A DNA stretch of 64,000 nt from an unidentified bacterial endosymbiont (GCF_918797525.1 NZ_OU963893.1:2046001-2110000), one strand, 5' to 3'; shown: positions 25,953-36,440, numbered from the stretch's first letter. Numbers and translations are program-made. The notes: generated by a model from the letters alone, not told the origin.

Positions 25953-26366
25953 AACTTGAGCACTACAGCCACACCTCAGTGGCGCAAAGTGTGGATGAAA
26001 GGAAATACTACTGTTGATACCAACGGCTTCATCAAGCGAGCATCTCCTGTAATAAAACTTTTTGGAAATGGTCAGGTTGAATGCAATGATGAGGCAGAGG
26101 GCGTAACTGCATCGAGAGTTGCAGAAGGGATTTATTGCATCGAAGGGAGTCGCGGCCTTAACCCTGAAGGGTGGACTGTGGAGATCCCCCAGGATATCAA
26201 CGGCAATTTCCTGTGTTTCGTTGATATCGCGACCGCTGGTGATGGAGTGCTGACTGTATCGGTTTTCCGCCGCCGTTTTGATGTTGAAACAGCTATGGTT
26301 GTTGCTGGTGATCCAATTGATATTCCTGAGGGAAGATGGATAGATCTACGCCTTAATATGCCGTAA
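25926..26366 (+). pseudogene. Phage tail-fibre C-terminal fragment
   Basis: Open from 25,926 without an ATG (a TTG occurs at 25,956). Encodes WRKVWMKGNTTVDTNGFIKR, ASPVIKLFGNG, then ASRVAEGIYCIEGSRGLNPE and VFRRRFDVETAMVVAGDPID ... RWIDLRLNMP. This is the C-terminal module common to lambdoid side-tail fibres (WxKxGNTTVxxxGFIKxASP...GDPIDIP). The N-terminal shaft is gone. Such modules often border cargo effector genes in Salmonella prophages. Confidence 0.75.
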
Positions 26367-26719
26367 AGCATTATCTGAAATTTAATTTCAGAGTCGTCTC
26401 GTTAATCTTACTTATAGGATAAATAAATTACTTATCAATATTGATATGATATGTTTTTTGACTTAATCCTTTTCGGTGTTGATAATTTTACCAACAATTT
26501 GGCCTAAAAATCCGAAACTCTGATTCAGGATGCTACTTTTATAGAATGTAGCATATTTGACAATGATATTTTTGCAAATGCCTAATGAAAATTCTTTTTT
26601 ATAAAACTGGGAGCCATGACGCTACCAGTCTTGCTGTTGGTTTATTGTAAGAGGCTTGTTATATTTTTGATGGTAATTCTGTGATAAGCCTTAATTCTTT
26701 TACTTTGACAGTGCTGGAA
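26367..26719. other. AT-rich gap before the cargo gene
   Basis: 353 bp, very AT-rich, no gene. A small stem CTGAAATTTAATTTCAG lies at 26,374-26,390 and could end the tail-fibre transcript. Confidence 0.4.
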
Positions 26720-27973
26720 TTATGACAATGGTTTAGGCGTTGCAGGAGGAAGGGAAAATATATTTTTCAACGCTAGCTCTCTTCTTTCTCTTTCATGTTT
26801 AAAGGGGTCCGTAAAGCTAGCGTTATCAAGGTTTACCTTGTGTATCTCGTATAAATCTTTTTTTATTTTTGATATATAACTTTCATCATTAATAATTCTT
26901 GTTACATTTGAGTTTGATCTCAGTATAATATTTTTATTAGTGAAGCAAGAGTCTCCACTGTATTTTTTCTTTATGTCATCATCACACTGGTACGAAAATA
27001 AATCCTTAGCCCATGAATCCAAAATATAGTTTGAATTTTCCCCGAAACAATTAAAACTTACGTTAACTACGGCATGATCGCATCCTTCTACATATTCTTC
27101 ATCGCCGGTGTATGGTGTTGAGAAATAAGATACTTCAATATTCTTACAAACGTTAGCATTTAAATTCATTGAGCAAATTCTTTTTTCAAGAATGGATTTT
27201 AAGAGTACTGCTGTCAGTACAGCCATTTCATGACAGTTTCCCACATTATATTTCAATGCATAATGAATATTTACGCCGAAAGTCTCATGATCATTTTTGA
27301 TACTGCGAGTCTCTAGGATAAATTCGTGGTGACTCATGAACGATGGGTCATCAACGGGTACTGGCAGACCTTTTTTATGAGCTTGGTCTATATCACGAGT
27401 TGATGAAAACATAATTATATCATTTACGTTAAAAATAATTTCATGCATCACATTTTCTAAATTCTTTTTCGCATATTCTTTATAAGAATTGAGGAAGATT
27501 TTTTCAAACGTTAAATTGTTATCACCTTTTATAGAATATTTTATAGCTCCGTTGTTACTATTGACTAGCACTTTTTCGAGAAAAGCGAGTTCTTCATTTG
27601 AAATAACATTTTCAACGAGGTTTTTATTGTAGATGCTCATATTTATTTTATGATACTCATTGCCTAGTGAGAGTATTGAAACTTTAATCGCATCTCTAAG
27701 TTCTTCTTTAATTAAGTCTAGTATCTTGACAGCTCCTAAAATAGGCTTGAAATTCTCTCCAACTATATCATGAAGGCCTGGCGTGTATTTTTCAAATATT
27801 AAATCATGAATTTTCCTATATTCGAGAATATTATTTTTTTCTGTGGTTATTTTCTGTAAGAAATCGACAAAATCATTAAAGCATGAAAGATCTGAAGTAT
27901 TACCTATTATATTTTCGAATGAGCTATTATGAGTGTTAGAAGAGGCTATAATATCTGAGTTACTTTGTAACAT
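26720..27973 (-). CDS. SpvD-like Cys-His-Asp candidate effector, prophage cargo
   Basis: 417 residues from ATG 27,973 (a TTG lies two codons earlier; the site is weak). AT-rich and Asn/Lys/Ile-rich, with no signal peptide. A papain/transglutaminase-like triad can be proposed: NVGNCHEMAVLTAV (Cys247), CDHAVVNVSF (His300) and NYILDSWAKDLF (Asp319). The GNC motif, the His-to-Asp spacing of 19-20 and the DSW motif resemble the Salmonella effector SpvD (SGNCVLL; HDFNAVV; FIDSW), a cysteine hydrolase that interferes with NF-kB signalling. The first 230 residues are helical and unrecognised, making it twice SpvD's size. A Pro-rich tail, SLPPATPKPLS, ends the chain. Position next to a tail-fibre remnant is typical of prophage-borne effectors. 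Function is inferred, not shown. Confidence 0.68.
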   Translation of the reverse strand: MLQSNSDIIASSNTHNSSFENIIGNTSDLSCFNDFVDFLQKITTEKNNILEYRKIHDLIFEKYTPGLHDIVGENFKPILGAVKILDLIKEELRDAIKVSILSLGNEYHKINMSIYNKNLVENVISNEELAFLEKVLVNSNNGAIKYSIKGDNNLTFEKIFLNSYKEYAKKNLENVMHEIIFNVNDIIMFSSTRDIDQAHKKGLPVPVDDPSFMSHHEFILETRSIKNDHETFGVNIHYALKYNVGNCHEMAVLTAVLLKSILEKRICSMNLNANVCKNIEVSYFSTPYTGDEEYVEGCDHAVVNVSFNCFGENSNYILDSWAKDLFSYQCDDDIKKKYSGDSCFTNKNIILRSNSNVTRIINDESYISKIKKDLYEIHKVNLDNASFTDPFKHERERRELALKNIFSLPPATPKPLS

Positions 27974-28225
27974 ATTCAAGATCCATCAGTAGAAACAAAG
28001 AATAGTAAAGGTATATATTATTGTATTAAATAAGGCGAAAACCTTAATAGTTTATGATAATCATTAGGCTGTGATATTGATTATCAATTTCAGATTTACA
28101 TCCGCCTAAAGAAGGAAGGTAATTGATATACTGGTAATTAGTATCTGTGATAAGCTTCAAAAGAAAATGATGAAGTAGAGTTTCTCAAGAAACCGCCGCC
28201 TGTCGTATGCATTCTCACTGGCATC

Positions 28226-28262
28226 CGAGAGGATTTGAACCTCCGCCCTACGCCACCCCATG
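28226..28262 (-). repeat. tRNA-Pro-like 3' fragment (attachment-site remnant)
   Basis: Read on the minus strand this is CATGGGGTG..CG..GG.CGG then AGGTTCAAATCCTCTCG. From memory it tracks the anticodon-arm to T-arm half of proL tRNA-Pro(GGG): anticodon region CATGGGGTG and T-arm GGAGGTTCAAATCCTCTCG. The 5' half and the acceptor end do not match, so it cannot make a tRNA. Most simply an att half-site left by an integrated element. Confidence 0.55.
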
Positions 28263-28423
28263 CAGGCCACACTAAAAATCAATGGATTCTTGCATAGCCA
28301 ATTCTCACAAAATAGCATTCCCCAAAATAAAAACTAAGTGAATGAAAAAAATGGTGAAAATTAAACTTTGGAAAGTAAATAAATCAGCCAGAAAAACATG
28401 TTTAACAGGCTGATTTTTAAGGT
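28263..28423. other. Right border of the prophage stump
   Basis: Non-coding; contains the second ATTCCCCAAA (28,317-28,326). yeaH follows on the minus strand. Confidence 0.4.
28317..28326 (+). repeat. ATTCCCCAAA direct repeat, right copy
   Basis: Matches the copy at 25,752-25,761; together they bracket the prophage remnant. Confidence 0.35.
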
Positions 28424-29818
<1,395 letters not shown>

Positions 29819-31753
29819 TTAAGACGATTTACGTACACGCAGATACCATTCGCACAGCAGGCGAACCTGCTTGCGGGTATAGCCTTTTTCCATCATACGG
29901 TCGACAAAATCGTCGTGCTTTTTCTGCTCATCGGTTGAGGTTTTGGCATTAAACGAAATAACCGGCAACAGCTCTTCGGTATTAGAGAACATTTTCTTCT
30001 CAATAACCGTGCGCAGTTTTTCATAGCTGGTCCAGTTCGGGTTACGCCCGTTGTTGTGTGCTCTGGCACGCAGGACAAAGTTCACAATCTCATTTCGAAA
30101 ATCTTTCGGATTACTGATCCCGGCAGGTTTCTCTATTTTTTCCAGCTCCGCGTTCAGGGATTCACGGTCAAATAGCTGGCCGGTGTCCGGGTCGCGGTAC
30201 TCCTGATCCTGGATCCAAAAGTCGGCATAGGTGACGTAACGGTCAAAAATGTTTTGCCCGTATTCCGAATAGGATTCCAGATACGCGGTCTGGATCTCTT
30301 TACCAATGAACTCGGCGTATTTCGGGATCAGGTAGCCCTTGAGGAATTCAAGGTAGCGCTCAGCCTGCTCTTGCGGGAACTGCTCACGTTCAATCTGCTG
30401 TTCCAGCACGTAGAACAGGTGAACCGGGTTTGCGGCCACTTCCGCGTGGTCAAAGTTAAATACGCGGGAGAGGATCTTAAACGCGAAACGCGTGGAGAGA
30501 CCGTTCATCCCTTCATCGACACCAGCGTAGTCCCGATATTCCTGATAAGACTTCGCTTTCGGATCGGTATCTTTCAGGCTTTCACCGTCATAGACTCGCA
30601 TTTTAGAGTAGATGCTGGAGTTTTCCGGCTCTTTCAGGCGCGATAGAATAGAGAACCGCGACAACGTTTCCAGCGTGCCAGGCGCGCAAGGCGCATGTAC
30701 CAGTTCACTGTGGTTGAGCAGTTTTTCGTAAATTTTGATCTCTTCGGAGATCCGCAGGCAATAAGGCACTTTGACGATGTACACACGGTCAAGGAAGGCC
30801 TCATTGTTTTTGTTATTACGGAAGGTGACCCATTCTGACTCGTTCGAGTGAGCGAGGATGATCCCGTTGAACGGCAGGGCGGAGATACCTTCCGTGCCGT
30901 TGTAATTCCCTTCCTGGGTCGCGGTCAGCAGGGGATGCAGCACCTTAATCGGTGCTTTAAACATCTCGACGAACTCCATTACCCCCTGGTTGGCGCGGCA
31001 CAGTGCGCCAGAATAGCCATAGGCATCCGGGTCATTCTGCGCGTGGTGTTCCAGCTTACGAATATCGACCTTACCGACCAGCGCCGAGATATCCTGGTTA
31101 TTTTCATCACCCGGTTCGGTTTTGGCGATGGCAATCTGTTCCAGAATCGACGGCCATACCTTAACGACGCGGAATTTGGTGATATCGCCGCCAAACTCAT
31201 GCAGGCGCTTCGCGGCCCACGGAGACATGATGGTGCCAAGATAGCGGTGCGGAATGCCAAACTCTTTATCGAGAATTTGTCCATCTTCCTGCGGGTTGAA
31301 CAGGCACAGCGGATGGTCATTCACCGGGCTACGCTCGCCATTGGCGCTCAGCACGTAAATAGGGACACGTTGCATAAGCGCTTTCAGGCGTTCGGCCAGC
31401 GATGATTTACCGCCACCCACCGGGCCCAGTAAATAGAGGATCTGTTTCTTCTCTTCCAGGCCCTGAGCGGCATGCTTCAGATAGGAGACTATTTGTTCGA
31501 TGGCATCTTCCATGCCATAAAACTCTTCAAAAGCCGGATATCGGGCAACCACGCGATTCGAAAAGAGACGGGAAAGCCGGGGTTGCAGGGCAGTGTCGAC
31601 CATGTTTGGCTCTCCAATAGCCATCAATAGCCGTTCTGCCGCATTGGCATAGGCACTGCGATCTTGCCGACAAATGGTAAGAAACTCCTGCAGTGTGAAC
31701 TCTTCGTCCTTGGCAGCTTCATAGCGCTGGCGATAGTGATCGAATATATTCAT
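29819..31753 (-). CDS. yeaG: YeaG, PrkA-type serine protein kinase
   Basis: 644 residues from ATG 31,753 (MNIFDHYRQRYEAAKDEEFT), the E. coli length. An AAA-like N-terminal domain carries a Walker A, LLGPVGGGKSSLAERLK, at about residue 105. The C-terminal part is the PrkA kinase-like domain. Ser/Thr kinase induced by RpoS and nitrogen limitation, acting with YeaH. First gene of the yeaG-yeaH operon. Confidence 0.97.
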   Translation of the reverse strand: MNIFDHYRQRYEAAKDEEFTLQEFLTICRQDRSAYANAAERLLMAIGEPNMVDTALQPRLSRLFSNRVVARYPAFEEFYGMEDAIEQIVSYLKHAAQGLEEKKQILYLLGPVGGGKSSLAERLKALMQRVPIYVLSANGERSPVNDHPLCLFNPQEDGQILDKEFGIPHRYLGTIMSPWAAKRLHEFGGDITKFRVVKVWPSILEQIAIAKTEPGDENNQDISALVGKVDIRKLEHHAQNDPDAYGYSGALCRANQGVMEFVEMFKAPIKVLHPLLTATQEGNYNGTEGISALPFNGIILAHSNESEWVTFRNNKNNEAFLDRVYIVKVPYCLRISEEIKIYEKLLNHSELVHAPCAPGTLETLSRFSILSRLKEPENSSIYSKMRVYDGESLKDTDPKAKSYQEYRDYAGVDEGMNGLSTRFAFKILSRVFNFDHAEVAANPVHLFYVLEQQIEREQFPQEQAERYLEFLKGYLIPKYAEFIGKEIQTAYLESYSEYGQNIFDRYVTYADFWIQDQEYRDPDTGQLFDRESLNAELEKIEKPAGISNPKDFRNEIVNFVLRARAHNNGRNPNWTSYEKLRTVIEKKMFSNTEELLPVISFNAKTSTDEQKKHDDFVDRMMEKGYTRKQVRLLCEWYLRVRKSS

Positions 31754-32919
31754 GGCATGCCGTCCTTTTGTATAATCTGGGAACATTTGCGAATCAGCAC
31801 TTTTAGCGTAATTCTTCAACGGGATAAAAAATCTGCTCCGTCCTATTTGTTATGAACGTGTTTCAAGCATTCATCAAGTTCAGGAGGGAAACGGTCTGGA
31901 CGACCAATGAACATCTTTAACTACTTACTTAGATATAAATTCTGATAAGTTCGTTAATGCCAGAATTTTCATTGAGCATGTGGGGTTTTCTGTATTCAAA
32001 AATGCTAATATATCTCCTTAATCTAATCTCGGGATATTTTTGCAGGATGTGGCTCTCCTCAAATAGGGCAGGGCTGACGCACTCATAGTTATTTCACTGC
32101 ATCGCCTATCTCGTCGTTCAGGTGGCCAAATTCAGTAAACCATTTCAGTTGATGCTGTCGGGCATTTTTCCAGACTGATACGGAATGAAGCAGGGCGGGT
32201 TGTCGCTCCCCTCAATGTGCTTGCAGCGACGGTTCCCGGAGAAAAGGCCTGCATCTGGTCGGTCATGGTGATTTCACATCCAGTGGCAGTGATTTACCCG
32301 TTAACGGTAATGGTTCCGTCAGCGGCATTAGCGGCTATGAACGCAAAGGAGAAAAACAGAGTGACGGATAAAAGTGATTTTTTATAAACATAATCAAGCA
32401 ACAAAACGAAATTTAATTGTTTCTGGGCTGGCCAGCGCGCCCTCATTGCTGAAACCCGGGAATGTATTTCCATGTCTGTCGAGTGAAGATGGATATTGTT
32501 TTACTGAAATTAAATCAGAACAAAAAATTTATTTATATTAAATTGGCCGCTATTTTTCTCGGATGATGCTGGTTAACTGGCGTTATGTACTGCATGACAC
32601 AGAATATTGTAAATCATTCAGGTTTCCTCATCACAGATGTCTGGAATCGTACGGCAGCGGCAATAAAACGGCTGGAGCCATTGAATGACCTGCAGAATGC
32701 GACGGTACGGGTGCCACACAGCGTTAAAACGCGCGCAGCGCGACTATGGAACTACGTGCCGGTGTGGCCTGAGATTTTACGCCGTAGTGTACCTGTGATG
32801 ACTATGATGAGCTTTAACACTGCTGAGAGTGCATAAATGGAGAGAGGAAAAGAAATAAACACCTTTTGTTAAGCAACTTTACATTGCTGATATTTAAGTC
32901 ATAAATGGCAAGAGGTAAA
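31754..32919. other. Scarred region upstream of yeaG
   Basis: 1.1 kb holding the yeaG promoter, a fimbrial-subunit pseudogene (32,132-32,387, minus) and an 83-codon plus-strand frame (32,585-32,836, MYCMTQNIVNHSGFLITDVW...). That frame has no ribosome binding site and no family I recognise. The DNA looks like decayed accessory sequence. Confidence 0.45.
32132..32387 (-). pseudogene. Fimbrial major-subunit remnant
   Basis: Read on the minus strand: KKSLLSVTLFFSFAFIAANA, ADGTITVNG, stop, ITATGCEITM ... RPASFRISLEKCPTAS ... MVY, stop. The leader, ADGTITVNGxI and the two-cysteine pattern (GCEI ... EKCP) are those of type-1-like pilins. It lacks an in-frame start, has an internal stop where Glu is expected, and is truncated after about 85 codons. 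No chaperone or usher gene is near, so only this scrap of a fimbrial cluster remains. Confidence 0.65.
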
Positions 32920-33021
32920 ATGGAACGTAGAGATGTTGGTCTTTTTTTAACGTTCTGTCTGGGTGCAGCTTGCATTCTGTACAAGCTGCTTCAGTTCTTA
33001 TATAGTACCGCATGTATGTAA
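32920..33021 (+). CDS. 33-residue small membrane protein
   Basis: Reads MERRDVGLFLTFCLGAACIL then YKLLQFLYSTACM. One hydrophobic helix with three Cys, preceded by the strong site AAGAGGT six bases before the ATG. A rho-independent terminator follows 22 bp after the stop, supporting a real short transcription unit. The family is unknown to me. In context it lies between decayed fimbrial DNA and the SseJ-like gene. Confidence 0.55.
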   Translation: MERRDVGLFLTFCLGAACILYKLLQFLYSTACM

Positions 33022-33043
33022 GTGATTGGATGGTCTTTGACCG

Positions 33044-33091
33044 CCTGACCGCTAAGCTTTATGACGGGAGCTCTGTGGTCAGGTTTTTTTT
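33044..33091 (+). terminator. Rho-independent terminator of the small ORF
   Basis: CCTGACC / GGTCAGG stem with a 26-base loop followed by eight T residues. Confidence 0.75.
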
Positions 33092-33164
33092 AGTATAGAC
33101 AAAATGGGTGGAAAAAAAACTGTTCTAAAGGACAGGTGGGGCGTGTCAGTTTGACATATGCCTG

Positions 33165-33518
33165 TCACAGCCTTTCTGACTGTGATGCCATTGCATGATT
33201 ACCCGTCTGTGTGCTGGTAAAGCGCAGCCAAACCCACAAAGGATATAATTCAGGCGCTACGCGCAGTAATGCCTTCATCAACACACCATCTCGTGCCGGG
33301 ACATGACTGATATAGAAGCGACCGTCAGTGACGGGAATGTAGCCGCCCCAGTGCTCTATATTACCCTGACGACAAATTATCGAATATCGCGTCACCGTTG
33401 GTGGGGACTGCCTGTAAAACGCTTCCGGATAGGGGACGAAATACAATATCCATAAAACAGTGAGTCTAATTTTCAACTTTTTGAATACGGCCTTAAAATA
33501 TCGAGAATAATATGTCAA
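33165..33518 (-). CDS. Hypothetical protein or gene fragment
   Basis: Open for 117 codons from a TTG at 33,518; no ATG and no clear site. Reads RLTVLWILYFVPYPEAFYRQ then GNIEHWGGYIPVTDGRFYIS and ELYPLWVWLRF. One hydrophobic segment near the start. Composition looks coding, but the start is poor, so it may be a truncated gene. I do not recognise it. It lies downstream of the SseJ-like gene on the same strand. Confidence 0.35.
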   Translation of the reverse strand: MTYYSRYFKAVFKKLKIRLTVLWILYFVPYPEAFYRQSPPTVTRYSIICRQGNIEHWGGYIPVTDGRFYISHVPARDGVLMKALLRVAPELYPLWVWLRFTSTQTGNHAMASQSERL

Positions 33519-33584
33519 TCATTAAAACTCACTGTGATTAGTTAATTCAACTGCTGAATGTGGCTCCGCATGAGGGAGTTGGCG

Positions 33585-34859
33585 CTACTGGTTGAGTTTG
33601 GTAGGATTAACCGCACTAAAATTGTTGATTATAAAACGCTGAAGAATAGCGGCGAAAGAATAATGGACTTCCTGGGTAGGATGAACTTTATCATTAAAGA
33701 GATATTCCGGATGGGTATTCAATTCAGGTTCTTTACCTTCCAGATGTATATAGCCATGCTCAGTATAAGGCTTAATTGTGTTATAGCCCATTTCATCAGC
33801 TATTTCTGTTATTTTATTAAACGCTGAGCATGTATCAAAGTATAATATTTTTTGGGTTGGGTATCGTTTTGTTAATTCGATGACCTTTTCAGCTAATAAT
33901 GCGTTGTGGGCTGTAGTTGCATCTTTCATTTTTTCTTTATCTGTGCGAAGTCGTTCATAAGGCGTTGCAGATAAATCAGGAACCCCCATTACAAGAACAT
34001 TTTTAACACCCTGAGATAATATTTTATCAATGTCTTTAATTTGTTGTTCTACGACTTTCAGTACATTCTGTTTGTGCAGTGTTATATAGTCATTAGCGCC
34101 TAATAAAAAAATAGGTAGATCGGTTTTTGACGGTGAGTAACATTTTGTTTGTTTATCAATATTCGACAAAAAATCCCCGATAATGTTAAAACATGAATAA
34201 CTTGCGGAAGTGCTCCCCCCTTCAGCAAGATTAAGGATTTTTTTATTCAAAAATGTTGGGGATGAGAGAAACTCACTCCAGACAAATCCGTTGGTAAACC
34301 TACCGTCGTAATATTGACTAGAGGAAGGGAAAATATGGTATGTTTTTTCGAACATTCGCCCCCTGGAATCAGAAAGACTATCGCCGAAAACAACTATCCT
34401 GTCAATGGAATCTAAAGAAACATTAAGAGTGCGTGGATATAACTTGTCGATTTCTTGGGCTAGCCGGAAGTAATTTCCTTCATAGCGTTTCGTTTGTTCA
34501 GAGACGATATCGGAAGAAATATCAAGAGAAAGAAGCACTTCACCTTTCACTCCTTTGAGGATGAACTTACTCTGAGAATCTTGATTGATGACACTGAAGA
34601 GCTCTTTATATCCTGGGGGTGCTAATTCCTGTAGCCTGATAAACGTCTTGTTAATTTGCTCTGGCGTTAAATTGAGTTCCTGGTGATGAAAGAGATTACA
34701 GATGCATTGCAGAGCCTCTGCTTGATGAGCATAAGAGAAGAATTCTTTAATTTTCTCCTGCGCACTCACTTTCGGAAGATGCATATTGTTATCTATATCA
34801 TTCAACCTTTTAGTACTAATATGCACAGAGGAGAAACTATTTCCGATGCAAAGTGTCAT
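33585..34859 (-). CDS. SseJ-like GDSL glycerophospholipid:cholesterol acyltransferase effector
   Basis: 424 residues from ATG 34,859 (GAGGAAT five bases upstream; the upstream GTG is less likely). It follows my memory of S. enterica SseJ along its length: SAQEKIKEFFSYAHQAEALQ, a variant of the WEKIxxFF translocation signal, then LFHHQELNLTPEQIN. The GDSL/SGNH blocks are IVVFGDSLSDS (Ser161), GAND (256-257) and LFNDKVHPTQEVH (Asp390, His393), the positions of SseJ's Ser-Asp-His triad. SseJ is a SPI-2 effector activated by host RhoA that esterifies cholesterol on the Salmonella vacuole. Divergence and the yeaG-mipA location suggest an SseJ paralogue or orthologue in a non-enterica lineage. The extra-long segment between residues 110 and 150 differs most. 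Confidence 0.88.
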   Translation of the reverse strand: MTLCIGNSFSSVHISTKRLNDIDNNMHLPKVSAQEKIKEFFSYAHQAEALQCICNLFHHQELNLTPEQINKTFIRLQELAPPGYKELFSVINQDSQSKFILKGVKGEVLLSLDISSDIVSEQTKRYEGNYFRLAQEIDKLYPRTLNVSLDSIDRIVVFGDSLSDSRGRMFEKTYHIFPSSSQYYDGRFTNGFVWSEFLSSPTFLNKKILNLAEGGSTSASYSCFNIIGDFLSNIDKQTKCYSPSKTDLPIFLLGANDYITLHKQNVLKVVEQQIKDIDKILSQGVKNVLVMGVPDLSATPYERLRTDKEKMKDATTAHNALLAEKVIELTKRYPTQKILYFDTCSAFNKITEIADEMGYNTIKPYTEHGYIHLEGKEPELNTHPEYLFNDKVHPTQEVHYSFAAILQRFIINNFSAVNPTKLNQ

Positions 34860-35660
34860 TTTATTCCTCACTGAAATATAAGAATCGCTAATTAAACCAA
34901 AGTTCGTGTGTACAAGTCATACGATAAATACCGTATTTCATGCGGAAAAAACGTGTCCCGGTTTGGATGGTGTTGTCAGGCACTGATGCAAAGTTAGCCT
35001 TTAGGCTTATTTAAAGGTCTTATATTTCGAAAAGCCTGCTTACCAGATGCATTTAATCCAGGAGGCATCATAAAAATGCTGAGGCTTGTTCTTTGTTTAA
35101 TGAGATTTAGAATCTATCCCATTAGGGGGGAGTTTGAGTTAAATTGCAGACAGTCACTAAGGGTACAGAATAATGGCAAGCCAGCGGAGTCGGAGTACTG
35201 CTATTAGGGAAACGCGCGGTGGCATACTGCCGGATGATTTTTGAATACACTAAAGCAGAGGCGGAGGCCATCAGGGAGGAGTGTCGTAGCCTGTTTGAAG
35301 ACAGCCCGAACATGGACAAGACCCGAATCACGGCAAGCTCAGCGGCGAAATCCAGTACCGGCTGATAGGGCAAGGTCAGAAGCTGTTCCGCTGGTGTCTG
35401 CCTGAAGGTAAACGCAGTTACTGTGGCGATACCGGATCGGGTAGTGTATGAGTCGGCGTGGAAACTGCTGGTATGGCTGGAAGAATAGTCCAATGGAACG
35501 CTTCTTCCGGGGTCTGATGACCACTACAGTTAAGCCGTAAGCCCATTGTTCTTTCATCGGAGATTTATCATACGCAGTAGTAGTCAAAAAATTTTGGGAT
35601 CGACGAGAATGGCGGTTACACTTCACTCGCTGATTATTTGACTACAGGAAAGAATGGATT
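34860..35660. other. Gap between SseJ-like gene and mipA, with IS scraps
   Basis: 800 bp. The first 300 bp are AT-rich and would include the SseJ-like promoter. 35,150-35,540 is decayed coding DNA in several frames, including MIFEYTKAEAEAIREECRSL and an IS3-like motif at 35,487. The last 60 bp carry the mipA promoter and site. Confidence 0.45.
35487..35535 (+). mobile_element. IS3-family transposase scrap
   Basis: Encodes SPMERFFRGLMTTT, matching the NSPMERFFRSLKTEW motif of IS3-family (OrfB) integrase cores. Only about 15 codons survive, with no terminal repeats visible. Confidence 0.45.
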
Positions 35661-36407
35661 GTGACCAAACTCAAACTTCTGGCATTGGCCGTACTTGCCG
35701 CAACCGCAGTTAGCACCGCTCAGGCGGCAAATCAGTGGACCGTCGGCGCGGGCGTTGGTGTGATCAACAGCCCGTACAAACAGTATGACCGTGATGTCTA
35801 TCCCGTTCCGGTTGTCACCTATGAAGGCGATAACTTCTGGTTCCGCGGCCTCGGTGGCGGCTATTATCTGTGGAACGATACGACGGATAAGCTTTCTGTC
35901 ATGGCGTATTATGATCCTACGTTCTTCAAACCGGGCGATAGCGACAGCAACGCACTGCGTCAGCTTGACAAACGCCGTGGCTCGTTGATGGCCGGCCTGT
36001 CATATGTCCACAACACTCAGTATGGTTTCCTGCGTACCGCACTGGCAGCGGACACGCTGGATAACAGCAACGGTTTCGTCTGGGATCTGGCATGGCTTTA
36101 TCGTTACACCACTGGCGCATTCACTCTGACGCCAGGCATTGGTGTTAATTACAGTAGCGAAAACTATAACGACTACTATTATGGCGTTTCCAGAAACGAG
36201 TCACGCCGCAGTGGTCTGAAAAGCTACAGCGCTGATGATGGCTGGGATCCGTACCTGGAGCTGACCGCGAGCTACAACTTCCTCGGAGACTGGAATGTCT
36301 ACGGCACGGGGCGTTATACCCGTCTGAGCGATGAAGTGAAAGATAGCCCGATGGTCGATAAATCCTGGTCCGGGCTTTTCTCTGTAGGTGTAACCTACAA
36401 ATTCTGA
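35661..36407 (+). CDS. mipA: MipA/OmpV outer-membrane scaffold protein
   Basis: 248 residues starting at GTG 35,661 (AGGAAAG upstream), as in E. coli. Signal peptide MTKLKLLALAVLAATAVSTA then QA. Beta-barrel core YEGDNFWFRGLGGGYYLWND, TAGDTLDNSNG-like and DSPMVDKSW; terminal Phe (TYKF). In E. coli MipA binds PBP1B and MltA, and in Salmonella the family (OmpV) acts as porin/adhesin. Followed by a strong terminator. Confidence 0.96.
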   Translation: MTKLKLLALAVLAATAVSTAQAANQWTVGAGVGVINSPYKQYDRDVYPVPVVTYEGDNFWFRGLGGGYYLWNDTTDKLSVMAYYDPTFFKPGDSDSNALRQLDKRRGSLMAGLSYVHNTQYGFLRTALAADTLDNSNGFVWDLAWLYRYTTGAFTLTPGIGVNYSSENYNDYYYGVSRNESRRSGLKSYSADDGWDPYLELTASYNFLGDWNVYGTGRYTRLSDEVKDSPMVDKSWSGLFSVGVTYKF

Positions 36408-36440
36408 TTGTGCATTGTTACAGTGTAATCGGTGCATTTT

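Noticed and set aside
28226..28262. Functional tRNA gene
   Set aside because: Only the 3' half matches; no acceptor stem, D-arm or CCA-aligned end.
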